The notes under the pieces are model-generated. The model was not told where the DNA came from, ran no database searches, and saw nothing but the letters and a program-made list of their open reading frames with translations. The position numbers and the translations under genes were made by a program. From Cycas panzhihuaensis (Eukaryota > Cycadophyta): a stretch of DNA of 64,000 bases. Location of the stretch: contig CM041465.1 of assembly GCA_023213395.1 (NCBI GenBank), positions 155,937,741 through 156,001,740 of the forward strand, in the 5' to 3' direction. Positions 11,256-24,160 of this stretch are shown here, piece by piece. Within the stretch, counting starts at the first letter, position 1. Each line of letters opens with the position of its first letter.

Positions 11256-11880
11256 GGGCTAAAGCCCTAAATATGGGATAAACAAGAATTAATAAGAATA
11301 AGAAACAAAATACATCAGAAACCAAAAGGAACATATGGAAGAAATTGAATAAAAAAATAAAAAAGACCAAATTTTAGGTGCAATGTTTCTATTTATTTTT
11401 ATATGTATTAAAGAATGCATAAAGCTTATTTCTTACTAATTATGAGGTATACAGAATTAAGGACATAGATTGAGGAGAATATGAGGTATACAGAATTAAG
11501 GACATAGATTGAGGAGAATCTATATACCCCTCTTAAAGTTTTGCAAGATTCGAGAGTTGCAATCAAACTTAAACGATTATACCAATGTTGAATCTTGTGA
11601 CTCTATAGGCAAATAAGGGATCAAGGCCATTAGATTAATTAGATAAATTATATAAAGATGACTTTAGGTTATTTAAGTGTAATTTTGGGATTGTATCATT
11701 AGGCGGGAAACTCCTTTGGAAACCTTAATACATATTCATCGATATATGAGATTGAATGTGAATGGGAAAGTCATAATTCTCACCTCCCATTTTTGCTCTC
11801 AATCTTGTTCTCTCTATTTTACTCTTCTTATATACCATTGCTTTAGTGTAGTGGATTGTGGCAGTAGATCCTTCACCCAA
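11256..11880. other. Unassigned sequence between element 1 and element P
   Basis: No gene recognised. It contains an exact 39-bp tandem duplication (11442-11519) and otherwise nondescript AT-rich sequence. It may include host DNA or the decayed end of element 1. Confidence 0.5.
11442..11519. repeat. Exact 39-bp tandem duplication
   Basis: Two identical 39-bp units (11442-11480 and 11481-11519), each beginning ATGAGGTATACAG and ending GAGGAGAAT. Perfect identity amid decayed sequence suggests a recent slippage or repair event. Confidence 0.95.
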
Positions 11881-14871
11881 CAGTTAATGCATATAGACCC
11901 TCATCTTAAAAATCTCCATTTAAAAAGGCATACTTCACGTCCATCTAATAGATTTTCCATCCTTTCTAAGTAGTTATCACAATTATTGTTCTTACAATGT
12001 TTAGTTTTGTCATCGGTGAGAATGTTTTCTTATAATCAATTCCAGTTATTTGTGTATAGCCTTTTACCACCAACCTTACTTTGTATTTTTCAATTTCTCT
12101 ATTTGGCTTTTCTTTCACTTTGTATACCCGCTTGCAATTTATAATGGGTATATCTTAAGGAGTTTCTACCAAATCCTAAGTTTTATTTTTGTAAATTACT
12201 TCCATTTCAGCATCTATTATTATTCTTTAAGCTTAAAATTGACTTACTTCCTTAAATGTGTTTAGTTTAATAGAGTAAATTAGTGCCTATGGTTTTTGAG
12301 ACCTTGTCCTATGTTTAAATACTTCCCCTTTCATTTCATAAAGAGTCTTAAGATAACATTTTGTTACCTTTTTAGAGTTTTGTTATTGCTCTAATCTATA
12401 TCCTTCTTCATCTGTGATATCAAGACCATTTGACTTATTATTGTAAGGTGTCTTTTCTTCTGAAATTTCACTTTCGTTCTCAACATTTTCTAAAGTAATC
12501 ACTAATTCCTTATCTGACTAGACTATATTCAACTTCCTATTATTATCAATTCCTATGTCCATTTCCTGACACCCTATCTTAATACAACTTATGCTTTCAT
12601 CAAACATCACGTCCCTATTGACATAGAGTTTGTGGGTTTTTGGATCCAAACATATATATACTTTTGAGTAATTACTATATCCAAACATTATGCACTCTAT
12701 GTTGTTATTATATAATTTAGTTCTTTTTTTGTTAGGAATATGTACATATACTTTGCAACAAAAGACCTTAAGATGACTTACATTGGGTTTATACTCAGTT
12801 TAAGCTTCTTCAAGTGTTATTTTATCCAAAGCTTAGGTTGGAGTCATGTTGATTAGATACATAGCTATGTTGATTGCTTTTGACCAATACCTTTTTATGA
12901 TTTCATTGGCATTTATTAAACATTGTGCCACTTCTAGAACTGTTTTGTTCATTCTCTCTACTACATTATTTGACTAAGGTGTGTATGAAGTTGTAACTTG
13001 TTTGTAGATTCCATGCAGTTTATAGAACTAAAGGAATTCTTTGGACATATACTGGCCTCCTCCATTAGAGTGGACATGTTTGATTTTTTTATTACCTTCC
13101 AATTCTACTTCTACTTTGAATCTTTTAAAGTAATCAAGTGCTTTTAATTTGCTGAACAAAAAATAAATCCATGTTTTTCTAGAGAAGTCATCAATGAAGG
13201 TTAAAAAATACCATGCACCATTTATTGAGATTGATGTGAAAGGACCATAAAGATCAGTATGGACTAAATCTAGTCTATTCTATGCTTGTTACATGCTTTT
13301 TTTGAAAGGAGTCCTATGTTGTTTACCCATCATATAGCTTTTGTATACAAATGAATTAAATAAGATATTATGTAAACCATCCACCATCCTCAAAATTTTT
13401 AACTTTTCTAATCCATCGTGTGAGATATACTCCTACATTAAGTGCCACATTTCATTAATATTATTACTTACCACAACAAGTGAATTGACATTAGACATGG
13501 GTTTGGTAAGTCCTTTATTAGGCAACATAGGGGTGGAGAGAAAATATATAAAATTTATTGCATTTTATCCCTTCAACTATTATAATACTATTCTTCTTCA
13601 TATCTAAAATGTAACAATGGTCATTTTCATCAAATATTATTCTTAGATTTTTCTTAGTTAACTGAGATACTGACAAGAGGTTGTTCTTCATTCCTAATAC
13701 AAAGAAAATGCTGCCTATTTGTTAAACTTTTCCATCAATTTCTATAACTATTTGATTTATCCTATTTATATGAAGGGGAAAATTATCTCATAACTCCACA
13801 GATTTATTAAGATCATATGGTTTTAGAATTTCAAACCATTGGTTGACTCCAATCATATGGTGGGAGTCTCCTAAATCAATATCTCAATCTTTGGTAGCCT
13901 TGTTTATAGTAGCTAGAGAAACTACAAAAGTAGTTTCAACTTTGTCTTCTATTGAATCTTGTTCTTTATTGTAGTTTCTTGAAATTTACTTCCCTCTCTA
14001 GATTTTTGCTTGCCTCTGTTAACATTAATATGGTTAATGTCCAGTTTGATTGCAATGATAACAAACATCAAACACCCTACAATTACTTAAGAAATGACTA
14101 GGTTTTCTACAATTAAAGCATACCCTCAAATCATGTGGAGGAGTAGCTATTGCTCTTCCTCTTCCTTTAGTCCAATGTCCTCTATTACTAGTTGCTACTC
14201 TACCTCGAGCTCTGAGATTGTATTGGCCTCGTCCTCAACTACCTAAGTTAAATTTAGTAATTAGTGCTCCCTCTATTTCTATATTCTTCATATCTATAAT
14301 TTCTTTATTCTTGGCTTAACATGTGACCTATAAGAATATCAAGAGTCATAATGGTTGTTTGTCCTCCACCTGTTAACATATTGGTAATGTTATCATAAGA
14401 TTTTGGTAATTTATTGAGTATAAGATGTACTAATTTATTATCAATTACTTTATCCCCTGCTGTGAGAAGTGCATTTTTGGCATTAGTCAACTTAGCTATA
14501 AAGTCAAAGATTTACTGACATTCTCTCATTCTAAGCTTATATAACTCCTCCCTGAGAGTAACTATTCTAACCTCATTTTTTTGGCTAAATATAGGTGACA
14601 CTATTTTCTAGATTTTGGGGGCATTTTCGACACCATCAACATATGCCAGAAGAGAATATGAAATCAAAAGTTTGAGGATTGCTACAACATTATTATTTCT
14701 TTCTTTCTAGTTTAACAGGGCTAGTATGTCTGTGGGCTATTTTTCTTCCCCAATTATTATTTTTTAGGCATATTTTACTCTTAAGAGACCCTTAATTTTT
14801 ATTTTCCAAAGGCTAAAGTTTGTTTTAGTCAACTTATCTACTTTAGGCAAGGCTACAATAGAAGAGGCCAT
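11881..14871 (-). pseudogene. Element P copia polyprotein fragment (Gag to mid-RT)
   Basis: The start codon is the ATG at 14869-14871. Gag has a UBN2-like fold region (about 14300-14870; one uninterrupted stretch is 14305-14490) and two zinc knuckles near 14037-14120: C-F-N-C-R-K-P-S-H-F-L-S-N-C, then C-Y-H-C...H with the last Cys replaced. The protease site reads D-L-G-D-S-H-H-M (D-S-G-A-S in G). GAG-pre-integrase has a W-H ... H pattern near 13385-13450. Integrase shows V-H-T-D-L-Y-G-P and F-I-D-D-F-S-R-K near 13170-13270. Reverse transcriptase begins near 12180 with Y-K-V-R-L-V-V-K-G-Y-T-Q and ends just past D-V-K-Y-A-F-L-N-G. The YVDD box and RNase H are absent. Many stops. Confidence 0.9.
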
Positions 14872-15596
14872 GATTGGAATGATGCTACCAGAGGAAATTA
14901 TCAAAAACATTGAGTTACAGGGTCATACTATGTACGAAAATGTGCGATTTTTCATAAGTATACAGAATTCAAAGATGATGGGTCTAAACTGAAGTACTCG
15001 ATGAGAGGAGTTCAAATATGAAATTATTTTTCTCATAATGTGTCTAGTTTGTTCAGAAATGAGGGTTGAAACTCTAACTAACAGTTAGGGCTAAAAGTAA
15101 AAAATGCTTTGAACAAACAAGAAAAAAAAACTTTAAATCTACCTTCAAAATTGGTCTTAAAGGATTTGTATAAAAAAGAAGATGAATTTAATATAGGTAT
15201 TACCCAGATTGATTCAATCATTTTAGAGAAGTGAGCAGAAGTCTCCATACACTCACACCTTTATAAATATGATTAAAACCCCTTCAAAATAGCTTCAAAG
15301 CTGGTTGAGTCTTTAGAGTAAAATGACGACTATACTCTTACGACCTTGCTGGTAAATTTTGGGAGTGATTTAAGAACTTTGATTTTTTTTCACCATTACA
15401 ATGTCCATACGATATCTATACCCTAATTCATTTGCCAAATTCACCTTCTATAATGATTTTCACTTCAAATTAATTGATCTCCTCCTAAGATTTTAATTCT
15501 CCAAATTAATTTTTGATGATTTTTCTCAAAAACTCTAATGACCTCCTTGTCTAAATTTGAATACAAAATTGATCCTCAACCAGACAGTCGTAACCT
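14872..15596 (-). other. 5' leader of element P
   Basis: About 725 bp of non-coding sequence between primer-binding site and gag, comparable to the 672-bp leader of element G. No conserved frame seen. Confidence 0.7.
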
Positions 15597-15608
15597 GCTC
15601 TGAGACCA
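15597..15608 (-). promoter_or_regulatory. Primer-binding site of element P
   Basis: On - it reads TGGTCTCAGAGC followed by AGGTT, one mismatch from the tRNA-iMet complement and continuing the match seen in element G. Directly adjacent to the LTR. Confidence 0.88.
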
Positions 15609-15809
15609 TGTAAGAAGAATTTAAGTCATTCATTAATAAGGATGATTCCTCTATAAATACATTATAGTTTGTATGGGTCAAATAACAACTGCTCATCTTG
15701 CCACTTATCACTCAGAGGGAGAAAGCAAGAATGATACATGACCCTCATAAAGTATCCTAGATATACTTGTCTTTCATAAAGTACCTTAGATAAAATATTA
15801 CCTCTAACA
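15609..15809 (-). repeat. 5' LTR of element P
   Basis: 201 bp; on - it starts TGTTAGAGGTAATATTTTATC (shown as start of the unit) and ends TTCTTACA. The start resembles the G LTR (TGTTAGAGTATAATGTTTTA). No partner LTR remains in the window. Confidence 0.8.
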
Positions 15810-18800
15810 TCTACTAATTACTTTGTTTAATTTTGGACTACAGTTAGGTTTTGCTTAAGAGTGTTTAGAATTTAGTCCATATGTTATAGATTTTATTGTA
15901 CTACTTTGGTGTGAAGGGTCATAATTAGCATATGGTGGGAGGGTAACAAGTACCCAAAAAGAGCCATGGATAGTGACATACCTATAATTGCATGGTTAAA
16001 GAAATTGTACCAATATTCTGTTAGGGCTAACTACGATGACCATCTAGTTTTATGTTCAAAAGCATAATAACATAAATAAGTTTATAGTATTTTGTTAAGA
16101 ACTTCTAATAGGCAAAACTCATGTTGAATAATATACTTGAAGCATAAAAGAGCTCTTTCCAAAAGGAGCTAGTGAATTTTAGATCTCAATTGCACACTAT
16201 AGTTGATAAAAGGCCATGTAAACAAAATATTATTTAAAAGTAGAGGTGTACAATGCGCAATGCTTTATATGAAGCCTGGGTTGGCAAAAAGTATACGTAT
16301 TTGCTTAAGCGATCAATGACCACTAATATGGGGTCATATCTGACAGATAGAGGGAGGCCCATAATAAAATCCATGGCAATATCTTGTCATTTTCCTTGCA
16401 AAATATGTAGTGGTTGTAGTAGATGTGGTTGGGCTTTAGTATTAGTTTTATTATCTTGACATGTATCACATTAAAAAATAAATGTTGGAATAGATGTTTT
16501 CATGTGTGGCCAAAAGAATTCAAAATGAATTCATCAATAGGTTTTGATGAACCCAAAATGACCTCCTAATGAAGTAGAGTGGTATTCTACTAAGATTTAA
16601 GGGATGGATTTGTAAGCTGGGTGGATGAATATGTAGTTTCTATAAAGAAGGTAATTGTTTTGAATGGACCATTTTTTTGAGTGAGAACTTTATTGGCCAA
16701 TTTGTTATAATCTGATTAGAATTAGTTTTCCTAACCTAGGTCTTGTGCCCATATGGGATTTAGAGTGGAGGTGGCATGAATGGAAGATTCATATAAGGGA
16801 ATGAGAGATGAATTAATAGGAAGGCAAGAAATATCATCTGCCACTACATAATCTTGGCCTATCTTGTAATTGATTATGAAATAAAAAATTTTGAGGCATT
16901 GTACCCATTTAGCCTATTCTTTCAAGAGAACTAGTTGATCTAATAAGCAACGTAAGGCTATGGTGATATATTAGGATGGTGAACTTGGATCCAATGAGAT
17001 ATTGATGCCATTTCTCGAAAGCATGGAGAATGACCTTCATTTCGTTTATGTAAATAGATAACCTGCATTCATGTTCTTTAAGTTTTTGGCTTTCAAAAGA
17101 AATAAGGTATAAGTTTTATATAAAGAACCACACCTAGGCAACATGCATCATATTCTAGTTGGAATGGTTAAGAGAAGTCTGTAGTGGCCAAAATCAGATT
17201 AGAGGATACGACTTCTTTAAGATGGGTAAAGACATCATTATAAGTAGGTGACCATTAAAAAAATTATTTACAAAGTAGATTGGTTAATGATGTTATCAAG
17301 GTTGGAAAAATCTGGATGAACCGCTTATAAAATCTAGTGAGTCCTAAGAAGGCACACAACTAGGTAAAGTCTTTTAGAATTGGCTAGTTTGTAATAACTA
17401 CTATCTTATTAGGGTCAACAGAAAAACCTTCTATGAAGATAATGTGGCCAAGATATTAAAGTTTGAACTTATTGAACTCCAACTTAGAGAACTTGTCATA
17501 TAATTGGTGTTTAGCCAAGATTTTCAGGATTGTCTTTAAGTGGCAAGTGTGGGCAGTCATTCTGGTGCTATAGATGAGGATGTCAATAAAGAAAATAATA
17601 ATAAATTTTCTAAAGTAAGATGCAAATATCTTGTTCATGATGAATTGAAATGTGGTCGGGGCATTGCATAAGACAAAATGCATAACATGGAATTCAAAGT
17701 GGTCGTGGTGAGTATAAAAAGAAATTTTGTAATAGTCTTTTAGTGCAATTAGGATTGGGATTTGATAATATCTAAATTGGAGATCCAACTTGGTAAAGAT
17801 TGTGGCACTGTGGATCTCGTCTAGTATGTCATTGATCCTGGGAGTAAGAAACTTATTTTTTATAGTTATTTTATTTAGTTTCCAGTAATTGACACATAGC
17901 CTAAACAAGCCATCCTTTTTTTGAACTAACAATATGGGTGAAATACGGGTTTTTTCGGGGTTAAATTACCCATATTTCCATTAGTTCATTGGTAATTTTT
18001 TCAATCTTGTTCTTTTGGAAGTATGAATTTCTATAAGGTCAAAGACTGATTAGGTCATGGGGATTTTTTAACTCAATGGTGTGGTGACACCCATGATTGG
18101 TTAGGGGGCCAACCAGTAAGGGGGGAAAAATGATTTGATATTTATTTAGGATGTGTTTGATGTCAGAGTGAATGTTTGTTGGGGTTTAGATGTTGTTGAT
18201 GCATATAATGTAACCTACTTGACTAGTTTATTGATTCCTCATTTGATTTTAAAAAATTATTTGTTAGGACAGGGTTGTATTCCATGGAGTTTATGGGCTT
18301 GTTCCATTGGCCTTCAAATGAGATGAATGGATTAGTGGGAAAGTTATTTGTATTGTATGTGTACCTAATGTTTAGAGTCACTGGACTCCAAGAATAGTGT
18401 ATAATACTCCAATAAATAGAGCATCAAACTTAGATATTAACTTATAAGTTTCAGTTTGGATAATGACATTCTTGATTGTCCTAGTATAATGAAGCTTATA
18501 ATGTCTAGGCAAAGAATATGTGAATCTAGTTTTTGGGATAATGTATAGATTTAATTGTCTAGTTAAGGAAATATTTATAAAGCTTAGTGATGCACCATTA
18601 TCGATCAAATAGTAATTAGTGTTTTCTTAAGTGTTCCTTTTACACATAATGGTTCACGACATGAATAAGATGCTATTGTGGATAAAGAGATTTTTTATTT
18701 TGATGTTGAGCGAGGTTCTTAAAATGGTTCTTTATCAAATTTTAGTTCAGACTTAGAGTTGACTTCTGGGGATAGGCTAGAATCTATTCTGAAGACCATA

Positions 18801-19217
18801 TTCTTGGCTTTACAAACATTACGATATTTAGAGTTCCACTTTTTTGAGGATTTAACATAGAAGTTGGCTATGATGTATCAATGTCTCTATAGGTAAGACC
18901 TAGATTGGCTTATTGGTGGGTTCTTCTGGAAGTCATTTTGCTACAAGTCTCTATGAGTCATTTGCTTGAGTTCATTAATGAAGAAATTTAGCTTATCACG
19001 ATCATTGGTGCCATATAGTGTCTCGTTCAAGAAAAGATGTTCTTTCTAATGTGAATTCTACCTTAATTGCTTTGGACCTTTCTATTGCATCTTTAAAAGT
19101 TGAGATTTCCATAATTCTTAGGTGTACTTGGATGCACTCTTTTAAGCTTATGATATACATATCTAGCTAGGTTCATTTATTTAGATGTTGGATGGAACGA
19201 TTCTATAAGGATTGGAA

Positions 19218-19291
<74 letters not shown>

Positions 19292-19830
19292 TTAATTGAG
19301 AACACCTGCTTTAGTCTTGTAAGTTGATTCAAGAATGACTAATTTTAAGTTTTATCATATTGATTGAAAAAACATGAGGAGAATCTTGACAATGTCTTAT
19401 TATGCAAGTTTTCTTAGAGCCACCAATAGAACCAATGATGAGCTCAACTTTCTATATGAATAGATATGAATGTTAGTTATTCATCTTCAATCATTGGATT
19501 AAGGGCAAAGTAGGATTCAAGTTTACTTATCCATATGTGAGTTGTCTCTCTATTTAGATCCAGATCAAAGGTGGGAATGTTAATCTTATGATAAAGCTAC
19601 AATTGACATAGAAAAGAGTTACTTGAATGCTATACTAGAGGAGTGTTGCCTAAACGCCGAGAGTTCGACTAAGATGATTATGCTATCAACTGAGTTATTT
19701 GGTTGATTAAGGCCATGAGATCTAATTTGGATCCAAGAGAAGATGCGTCAACTTCTTTATGAAGATCTAAGAACTGAGTTTTTAATATAGTGATGTGTTC
19801 TATTTAAGATGTAGAAGCCATCATATAGAA
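15810..19830 (-). pseudogene. Gypsy element F: Ty3/gypsy gag-pol remnant
   Basis: Order on -: gag (about 19000-19830), protease-like region (18378-18608, M-I-D-N-G-A-S in place of D-S-G-A-S), reverse transcriptase (17456-17932), RNase H (about 16850-17160) and integrase (15810-16700). Integrase after RNase H is the gypsy order. Reverse transcriptase has K-K-D-G-L-F-R-L-C-V-N-Y, F-T-K-L-D-L and F-F-I-D-I-L-I-Y-S; the last should be F-F-D-D-I-L, so one catalytic Asp is lost. RNase H retains Y-D-A in place of T-D-A. The 15830-16150 stretch aligns with gypsy E near 53930-54300, so the two are related. The 3' end is missing where element P abuts. A 68-bp AT microsatellite lies in gag. No LTR was identified. 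Confidence 0.87.
19221..19288. repeat. (AT)34 microsatellite
   Basis: 68 bp of uninterrupted AT repeats inside the gag region of gypsy F; self-complementary and able to extrude a hairpin or cruciform. Confidence 0.98.
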
Positions 19831-22324
19831 AGAAGGGGAGTATAGAAAGTGGGACACAAGTAAGAAGAAGGGAATATAAGAAATGGGATGAGTAAGATAT
19901 AAGGGAATGCATCGAAATGGGGATAAATAAATATAATGTCTTATAGAAATGAAAATTGTATTTAAAGGAAGAGAAAGGGAAAAAATAAGGGGGGGTTGGG
20001 ATGTCTATAGCCTATTAACCTCCAAAAATAGGTAAGAGAATCACCTATTAAATTGGAATAAGTATGAAAAGCTCATTGTAATGATATAAATAAGAAGAAA
20101 GTGACAAATTTTGGCTTTAGAGCCTACAAGCGATGTACAAGTGATTTTTGCTAAAAATTACTATTAAAACTCACTTACTACAAATTGATCAGTGTGACCT
20201 AATGATTAAAATAAGATGTATGAATTGGTAGGGCAATTTCTTTTTCCCTTTATTTATGGTGAGTCTAATGGTGCAGGTTTCGTCAGAAACAGATAAGTAT
20301 TTATTGAATTGAACTTGTGAACTCTTTTTTTTTTAGAGAGAGGACTAAGCATAAGAGGTGGGCTCAATGAGTGTTGAATTAAAAAAAAAAAAATTGTTGA
20401 AGGTTTAGATAGAAATGATTGAAGTTGCTCTACACTAATGATATGTATTGAATTATTGCTTGTATATTATTAATATTTAGGAGATATTGTTGTTGTAGGT
20501 TTAATTTGTATATCTTCAAATATACAGTAGTGTCTGTGTAGCAGCATCTTCAGATGTATAGCAATGTTAGGGATTGTAATAATGTTAGGGATAAATGATT
20601 TAGATTCAGAAATGTAATAATATGAGCAATGTTTATGATTGATACTTTTATTAGGAAAGTGATAAAGATGATCAGGGGGTCTACCAACCACTAACAAAGG
20701 AGTGCATGGCTCTATAGGCCCTGTAATAAACTTCCTTATTATTATTATAGCTTGGTCTAATATCTCAAGGCACTACCTATAGAGGAATGTATGTCCCTGT
20801 AAGGTTTACAACCATATAGGAGTGTTTAAGTAGGGAAACTTTTAGGTGCTAACCACTAACATGTACACCATAGAAAGACAAATGATCAATTATTTTACTA
20901 TTTTAAATTGGAAGGAGGAAGCCTAAAGAGATCCTCTTATATACCCAAAGGCATGTAAAGGCTTATGTTTGTAGTTGGGTTCTGTTTGAAGCTTACATAA
21001 GCATTGTTATACCATTGTGTGCTACATACGAGTTTATGGACATGCATGCTTAGCTCAAAATGACAGATTCCCATGATGTTTATAGACCCCTAGTATAGGG
21101 TCTCTACCTAAGCACTAGGGGAAAGGGGTAAGGCAGTGTGGGACTTTGCTGCCTGCTTGTAGCTTTATAAACTTATTAGAATTTAAGTAGATATTATTTT
21201 GAATAGAAATAAATAGCACTATATAGAAGGGTTATAGTGATATACCAAGGATAAAATTATCCTTTCTCCTCGACATTCTTTGAGCTCATTGCATCTTGAT
21301 TGGATCTAAAAACTAGCTCTAACATCACTTAGGATATGACTATCCAACTTTTGCTTATACATAATACATAAAGTGAAGAAATAAGATGGAAATGCATCTC
21401 TTTAATATTAAAGGAAACCAAACACATAATTAAAGAGTATCAAAGAGCATAGATAGATATTAAAGATAACTAAAAGAGTATTAAAGTACCAATATCTCAA
21501 GAGAAAATGATTATATAACCTCCTTCCTTTACAATTTGTAGCCCTTCAATAGATAAAAGAGAACCTTCTCCCTATAATTCTATTGGTAAGCTAAATGACC
21601 TAATATTTTATTGATAACTTTAGCAACTCATGTACACAAGTTAATGACTAGAACTTAACCTCTTAGTGTCTTAACCATGAGTGCTAGTGTCTTAGTTCTC
21701 CTAGCCATATGTGGTTATATAACATGGTTAACTTTATACAATTAGCAAAAACAATGAAAGCCCTTTTTCTAACATTTGACCCTTATAATGGAATTTCAAA
21801 TATTTCTTTTTAAATTAGAATATTCCACTTTTGATTATTTGTATAATTTTGGGTTAAATTTTCTATTTTCAAGTTCATGAGGACAATAGAAGTCAATGGA
21901 AGTTATAATCAATTTGGTTTAGTTCATTTTAATGAGTAGTGCTTGAATTTATGAGAAGGAAACTTGATTCACTTTGTATATTAATAATGCTTTTAATGCC
22001 CTGAGGTTCTCCATGTTTCACAAAGAGACGCGATGATTGCCTCTTATTTGAAGATGGATGCATATTAAAATAAGCTTGTTCAAATTGCCATGAAGGAATT
22101 TGATATCATAAATAAACATAGAGGAGCTTATATTCTTTTCTTCAAGTTAGCAATATGTCAATTCTACTTTTAGCAATATGGCCAATATTGTTGGATGAAT
22201 GGAATTTCTTGTTTTTTTAAGGCTATTTACTACACAAGTAACATGTAGTATGATATCAAAATCATGAATTGTACATGGTCCAATTATTATAGACTTTGAC
22301 CACCAATAGTTTGACAATATCTAA
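19831..22324. other. Unassigned 2.5 kb between gypsy F and the locus carrying element C
   Basis: No gene or intact transposon recognised on either strand. Purine-rich sequence at 19840-20000 may be the leader of F. A T10 and an A13 tract occur at about 20320-20395. The rest is AT-rich with short frames only. Confidence 0.5.
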
Positions 22325-22975
22325 CTAAAGTTAGGGTAATCAATGGATTTTCCAATGCCATCACTTTTGAATAGAATGAGAATATAATTTATGATCCATT
22401 AAATCTTCCATGCATTCAAGGCATGTTTGTAACTCAATAAAGACTAAGGAAATAATGAAAGAATATTGAAGAATGAAATATCCAAGGACGAGAAAAAGTT
22501 ATCATGAGTAATTATAATAATTAGGTTCATTACTATTCCTAGTGTAGTAGATGTTGTTACGCATATAATCAGACTCAATTTAAGAGAATTTTTTCATATG
22601 AAAGAAGATGGAAATCTTTTATAATTTTGCATGTGAGGAGTTATTTCTTTGTTTCATCTAATTATTAATAACTTAATTACCTTTAGATAATAGTATAATC
22701 AATGATAAAATTGGCAAAAGAATAAGAGGAACATCACAAGTAGAGAAAGAAATCCAAAGCATGTAAAGATTGGGAGTGGCTAGCTAATAAAATACATATA
22801 AAAAACATGGAAGAAGATAAACCCACTCTAGCAATAGGCACAATGGAGGGTGGATATAATACATTAACATGTGATAATTTAACTACCTATAAAAGAGATA
22901 TGCTTTAATAATCAAATACTAGAAGAGCTTCCATGATTGAAGAACAAACTTGTTTTAGGGAGTAAACTATAGAAG
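22325..22975. repeat. Host-side repeated segment, copy left of element C
   Basis: Matches 37728-38078 in two blocks: GGTAATCAATGGATTTTCCA...GAATAGAATGAGAATATAAT (two cores) near 22338-22393, and from about 22700 to the LTR at 22975 (GAAGAACAAACTTGTTTTAG core). About 290 bp between the blocks is absent from the right-hand copy. The end AGAAG (22971-22975) is the target duplication of element C. Confidence 0.8.
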
Positions 22976-23307
22976 TGTTAGCAAGTCATGTTATCTTGTA
23001 ATGTAAACTTTGTAAAGGTACTTTATAAATTATATTATTAAAAAGTGGTTGGCCAGGTGGTTACCTGGGTCAACTTATTTCTATTGTCTTATTCTCTCGC
23101 CTAAAAAATACGAAGTGAGGACTAGATATGTAAATTGTATACTATGTATTTTGCTAATGTTATTTATTATTATTTGAGCTAGTTTTTCATCCCCTAAATG
23201 GTTTTCCACCTATCTAAAATTGGTGTTCATTTTTTGTATGATTTGACTTTTCTTTGTTAATTTTTATCATAATTTTGCAATCATATTCTACTATGTAACT
23301 TCACACA
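22976..23307 (+). repeat. 5' LTR of element C
   Basis: 332 bp, TGTTAGCAAG...TTCACACA. It aligns along its length with 37230-37547, sharing e.g. ACTTTATAAATTATATTAT and TTTATTATTATTTGAG. Preceded by AGAAG. Confidence 0.92.
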
Positions 23308-23319
23308 CAGTATCAAAGC
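23308..23319 (+). promoter_or_regulatory. Primer-binding-site-like sequence of element C
   Basis: CAGTATCAAAGC, three mismatches from TGGTATCAGAGC, directly after the 5' LTR. Decayed tRNA-iMet site. Confidence 0.7.
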
Positions 23320-24160
23320 TATTCAACATATGTCCTTCAATCAAGAAAGCTTCAAAATATTCAAAGATCAAATAAAAAGTACTCACATAATGCTTTCATT
23401 CAAGGTAAGAGTTATATAAGTTCATTTTTCTTATTCTTTTTTTTTTTTAATTATGTCACAAAACTTGAAAATTTTATCAAACCTTTTTTGAAAGGCAAAC
23501 TCTAATACTAATCCTAATATACATACCAATTTCATCTCCAAAAAAAATTATTACAAAATAGTTTTCTTTAGAAAGGCATTGTAATTACATTGAAACCTTA
23601 GAATTATTGTAATTATATTGAAACCCCAGGACAATCCCAACCATGAGATTTGCCAATAAGAACATGTATAAAAATCTAAAGATTGACCCTTGACCAAAAT
23701 AGAAAAATTTGCAAGGCTGAAATTTCAACATCGCTAGAGTAAAAGCACAATCAAGTCCTTAACAGAGTAAATTGAAATACCATTGGTACAAAATAAGCAA
23801 CAAAGATGAGTTACCAATTTTTTCAAAGTAGAACTAAGAATAAAAGTTTTGTGTAACTGATAACATATTATTGGAGTGGAAAATGTTGAAGGATCTTCCA
23901 TTAAGTAAGAATGATTAGTATTATTTATGGATGAAATTAATAGTGAACTAGATGCCATCAACAAAAAATAGAGACAAATGAAACCAACATCTACTAAATC
24001 CCTTTGAGTCCAAAATATGGATGAATTGAAGCCTGTCGAGCTACCGAACCTAAAGAAAACATTTAAGAAATAATTCATTGCTTGTGCACCATAGTCCCAC
24101 CATAATTGAAACTTATAAACATGTAAAACACACTGCTCACTGAATGAAGCTAGTATGATA
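23320..24160. other. Leader of element C and unassigned junction to element B
   Basis: About 840 bp with no clear gene. The first part should be the leader or gag start of C. A reading frame on - (23734-24306) continues from the RNase H tail of B into this stretch after K-P-L but shows no family resemblance, so it looks like read-through past the truncation point. A short imperfect duplication (ATTGTAATTA.ATTGAAACC) lies at about 23578-23628. Confidence 0.55.

Larger units (their letters stand above)
11881..15809 (-). mobile_element. Element P: 3'-truncated Ty1/copia inserted in gypsy F
   Basis: Runs on - from a 201-bp 5' LTR (15609-15809) through a primer-binding site and a leader of about 725 bp, then gag, protease, integrase and the first part of reverse transcriptase. 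It stops abruptly near 11881, so the rest of pol and the 3' LTR are missing. It shares with element G the LTR start TGTTAGAG, the leader length, the MA.S...DKLT gag start and two zinc knuckles, so P and G are one family. Its right edge abuts integrase-region sequence of gypsy F. Confidence 0.88.

Noticed and set aside
16253-16459. Open frame on + across gypsy F
   Set aside because: It is antisense to the integrase region of F, which is readable on the minus strand.
17456-17932. Intact gypsy reverse transcriptase gene
   Set aside because: Although open for 158 codons, the catalytic box is F-F-I-D-I-L, missing one Asp, and flanking RNase H and integrase are full of stops.
23734-24150. Possible novel C-terminal extension of RNase H in element B
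   Set aside because: The frame merely continues past the truncation point into unrelated sequence; the normal family tail seen in element A is absent, and no domain is visible.
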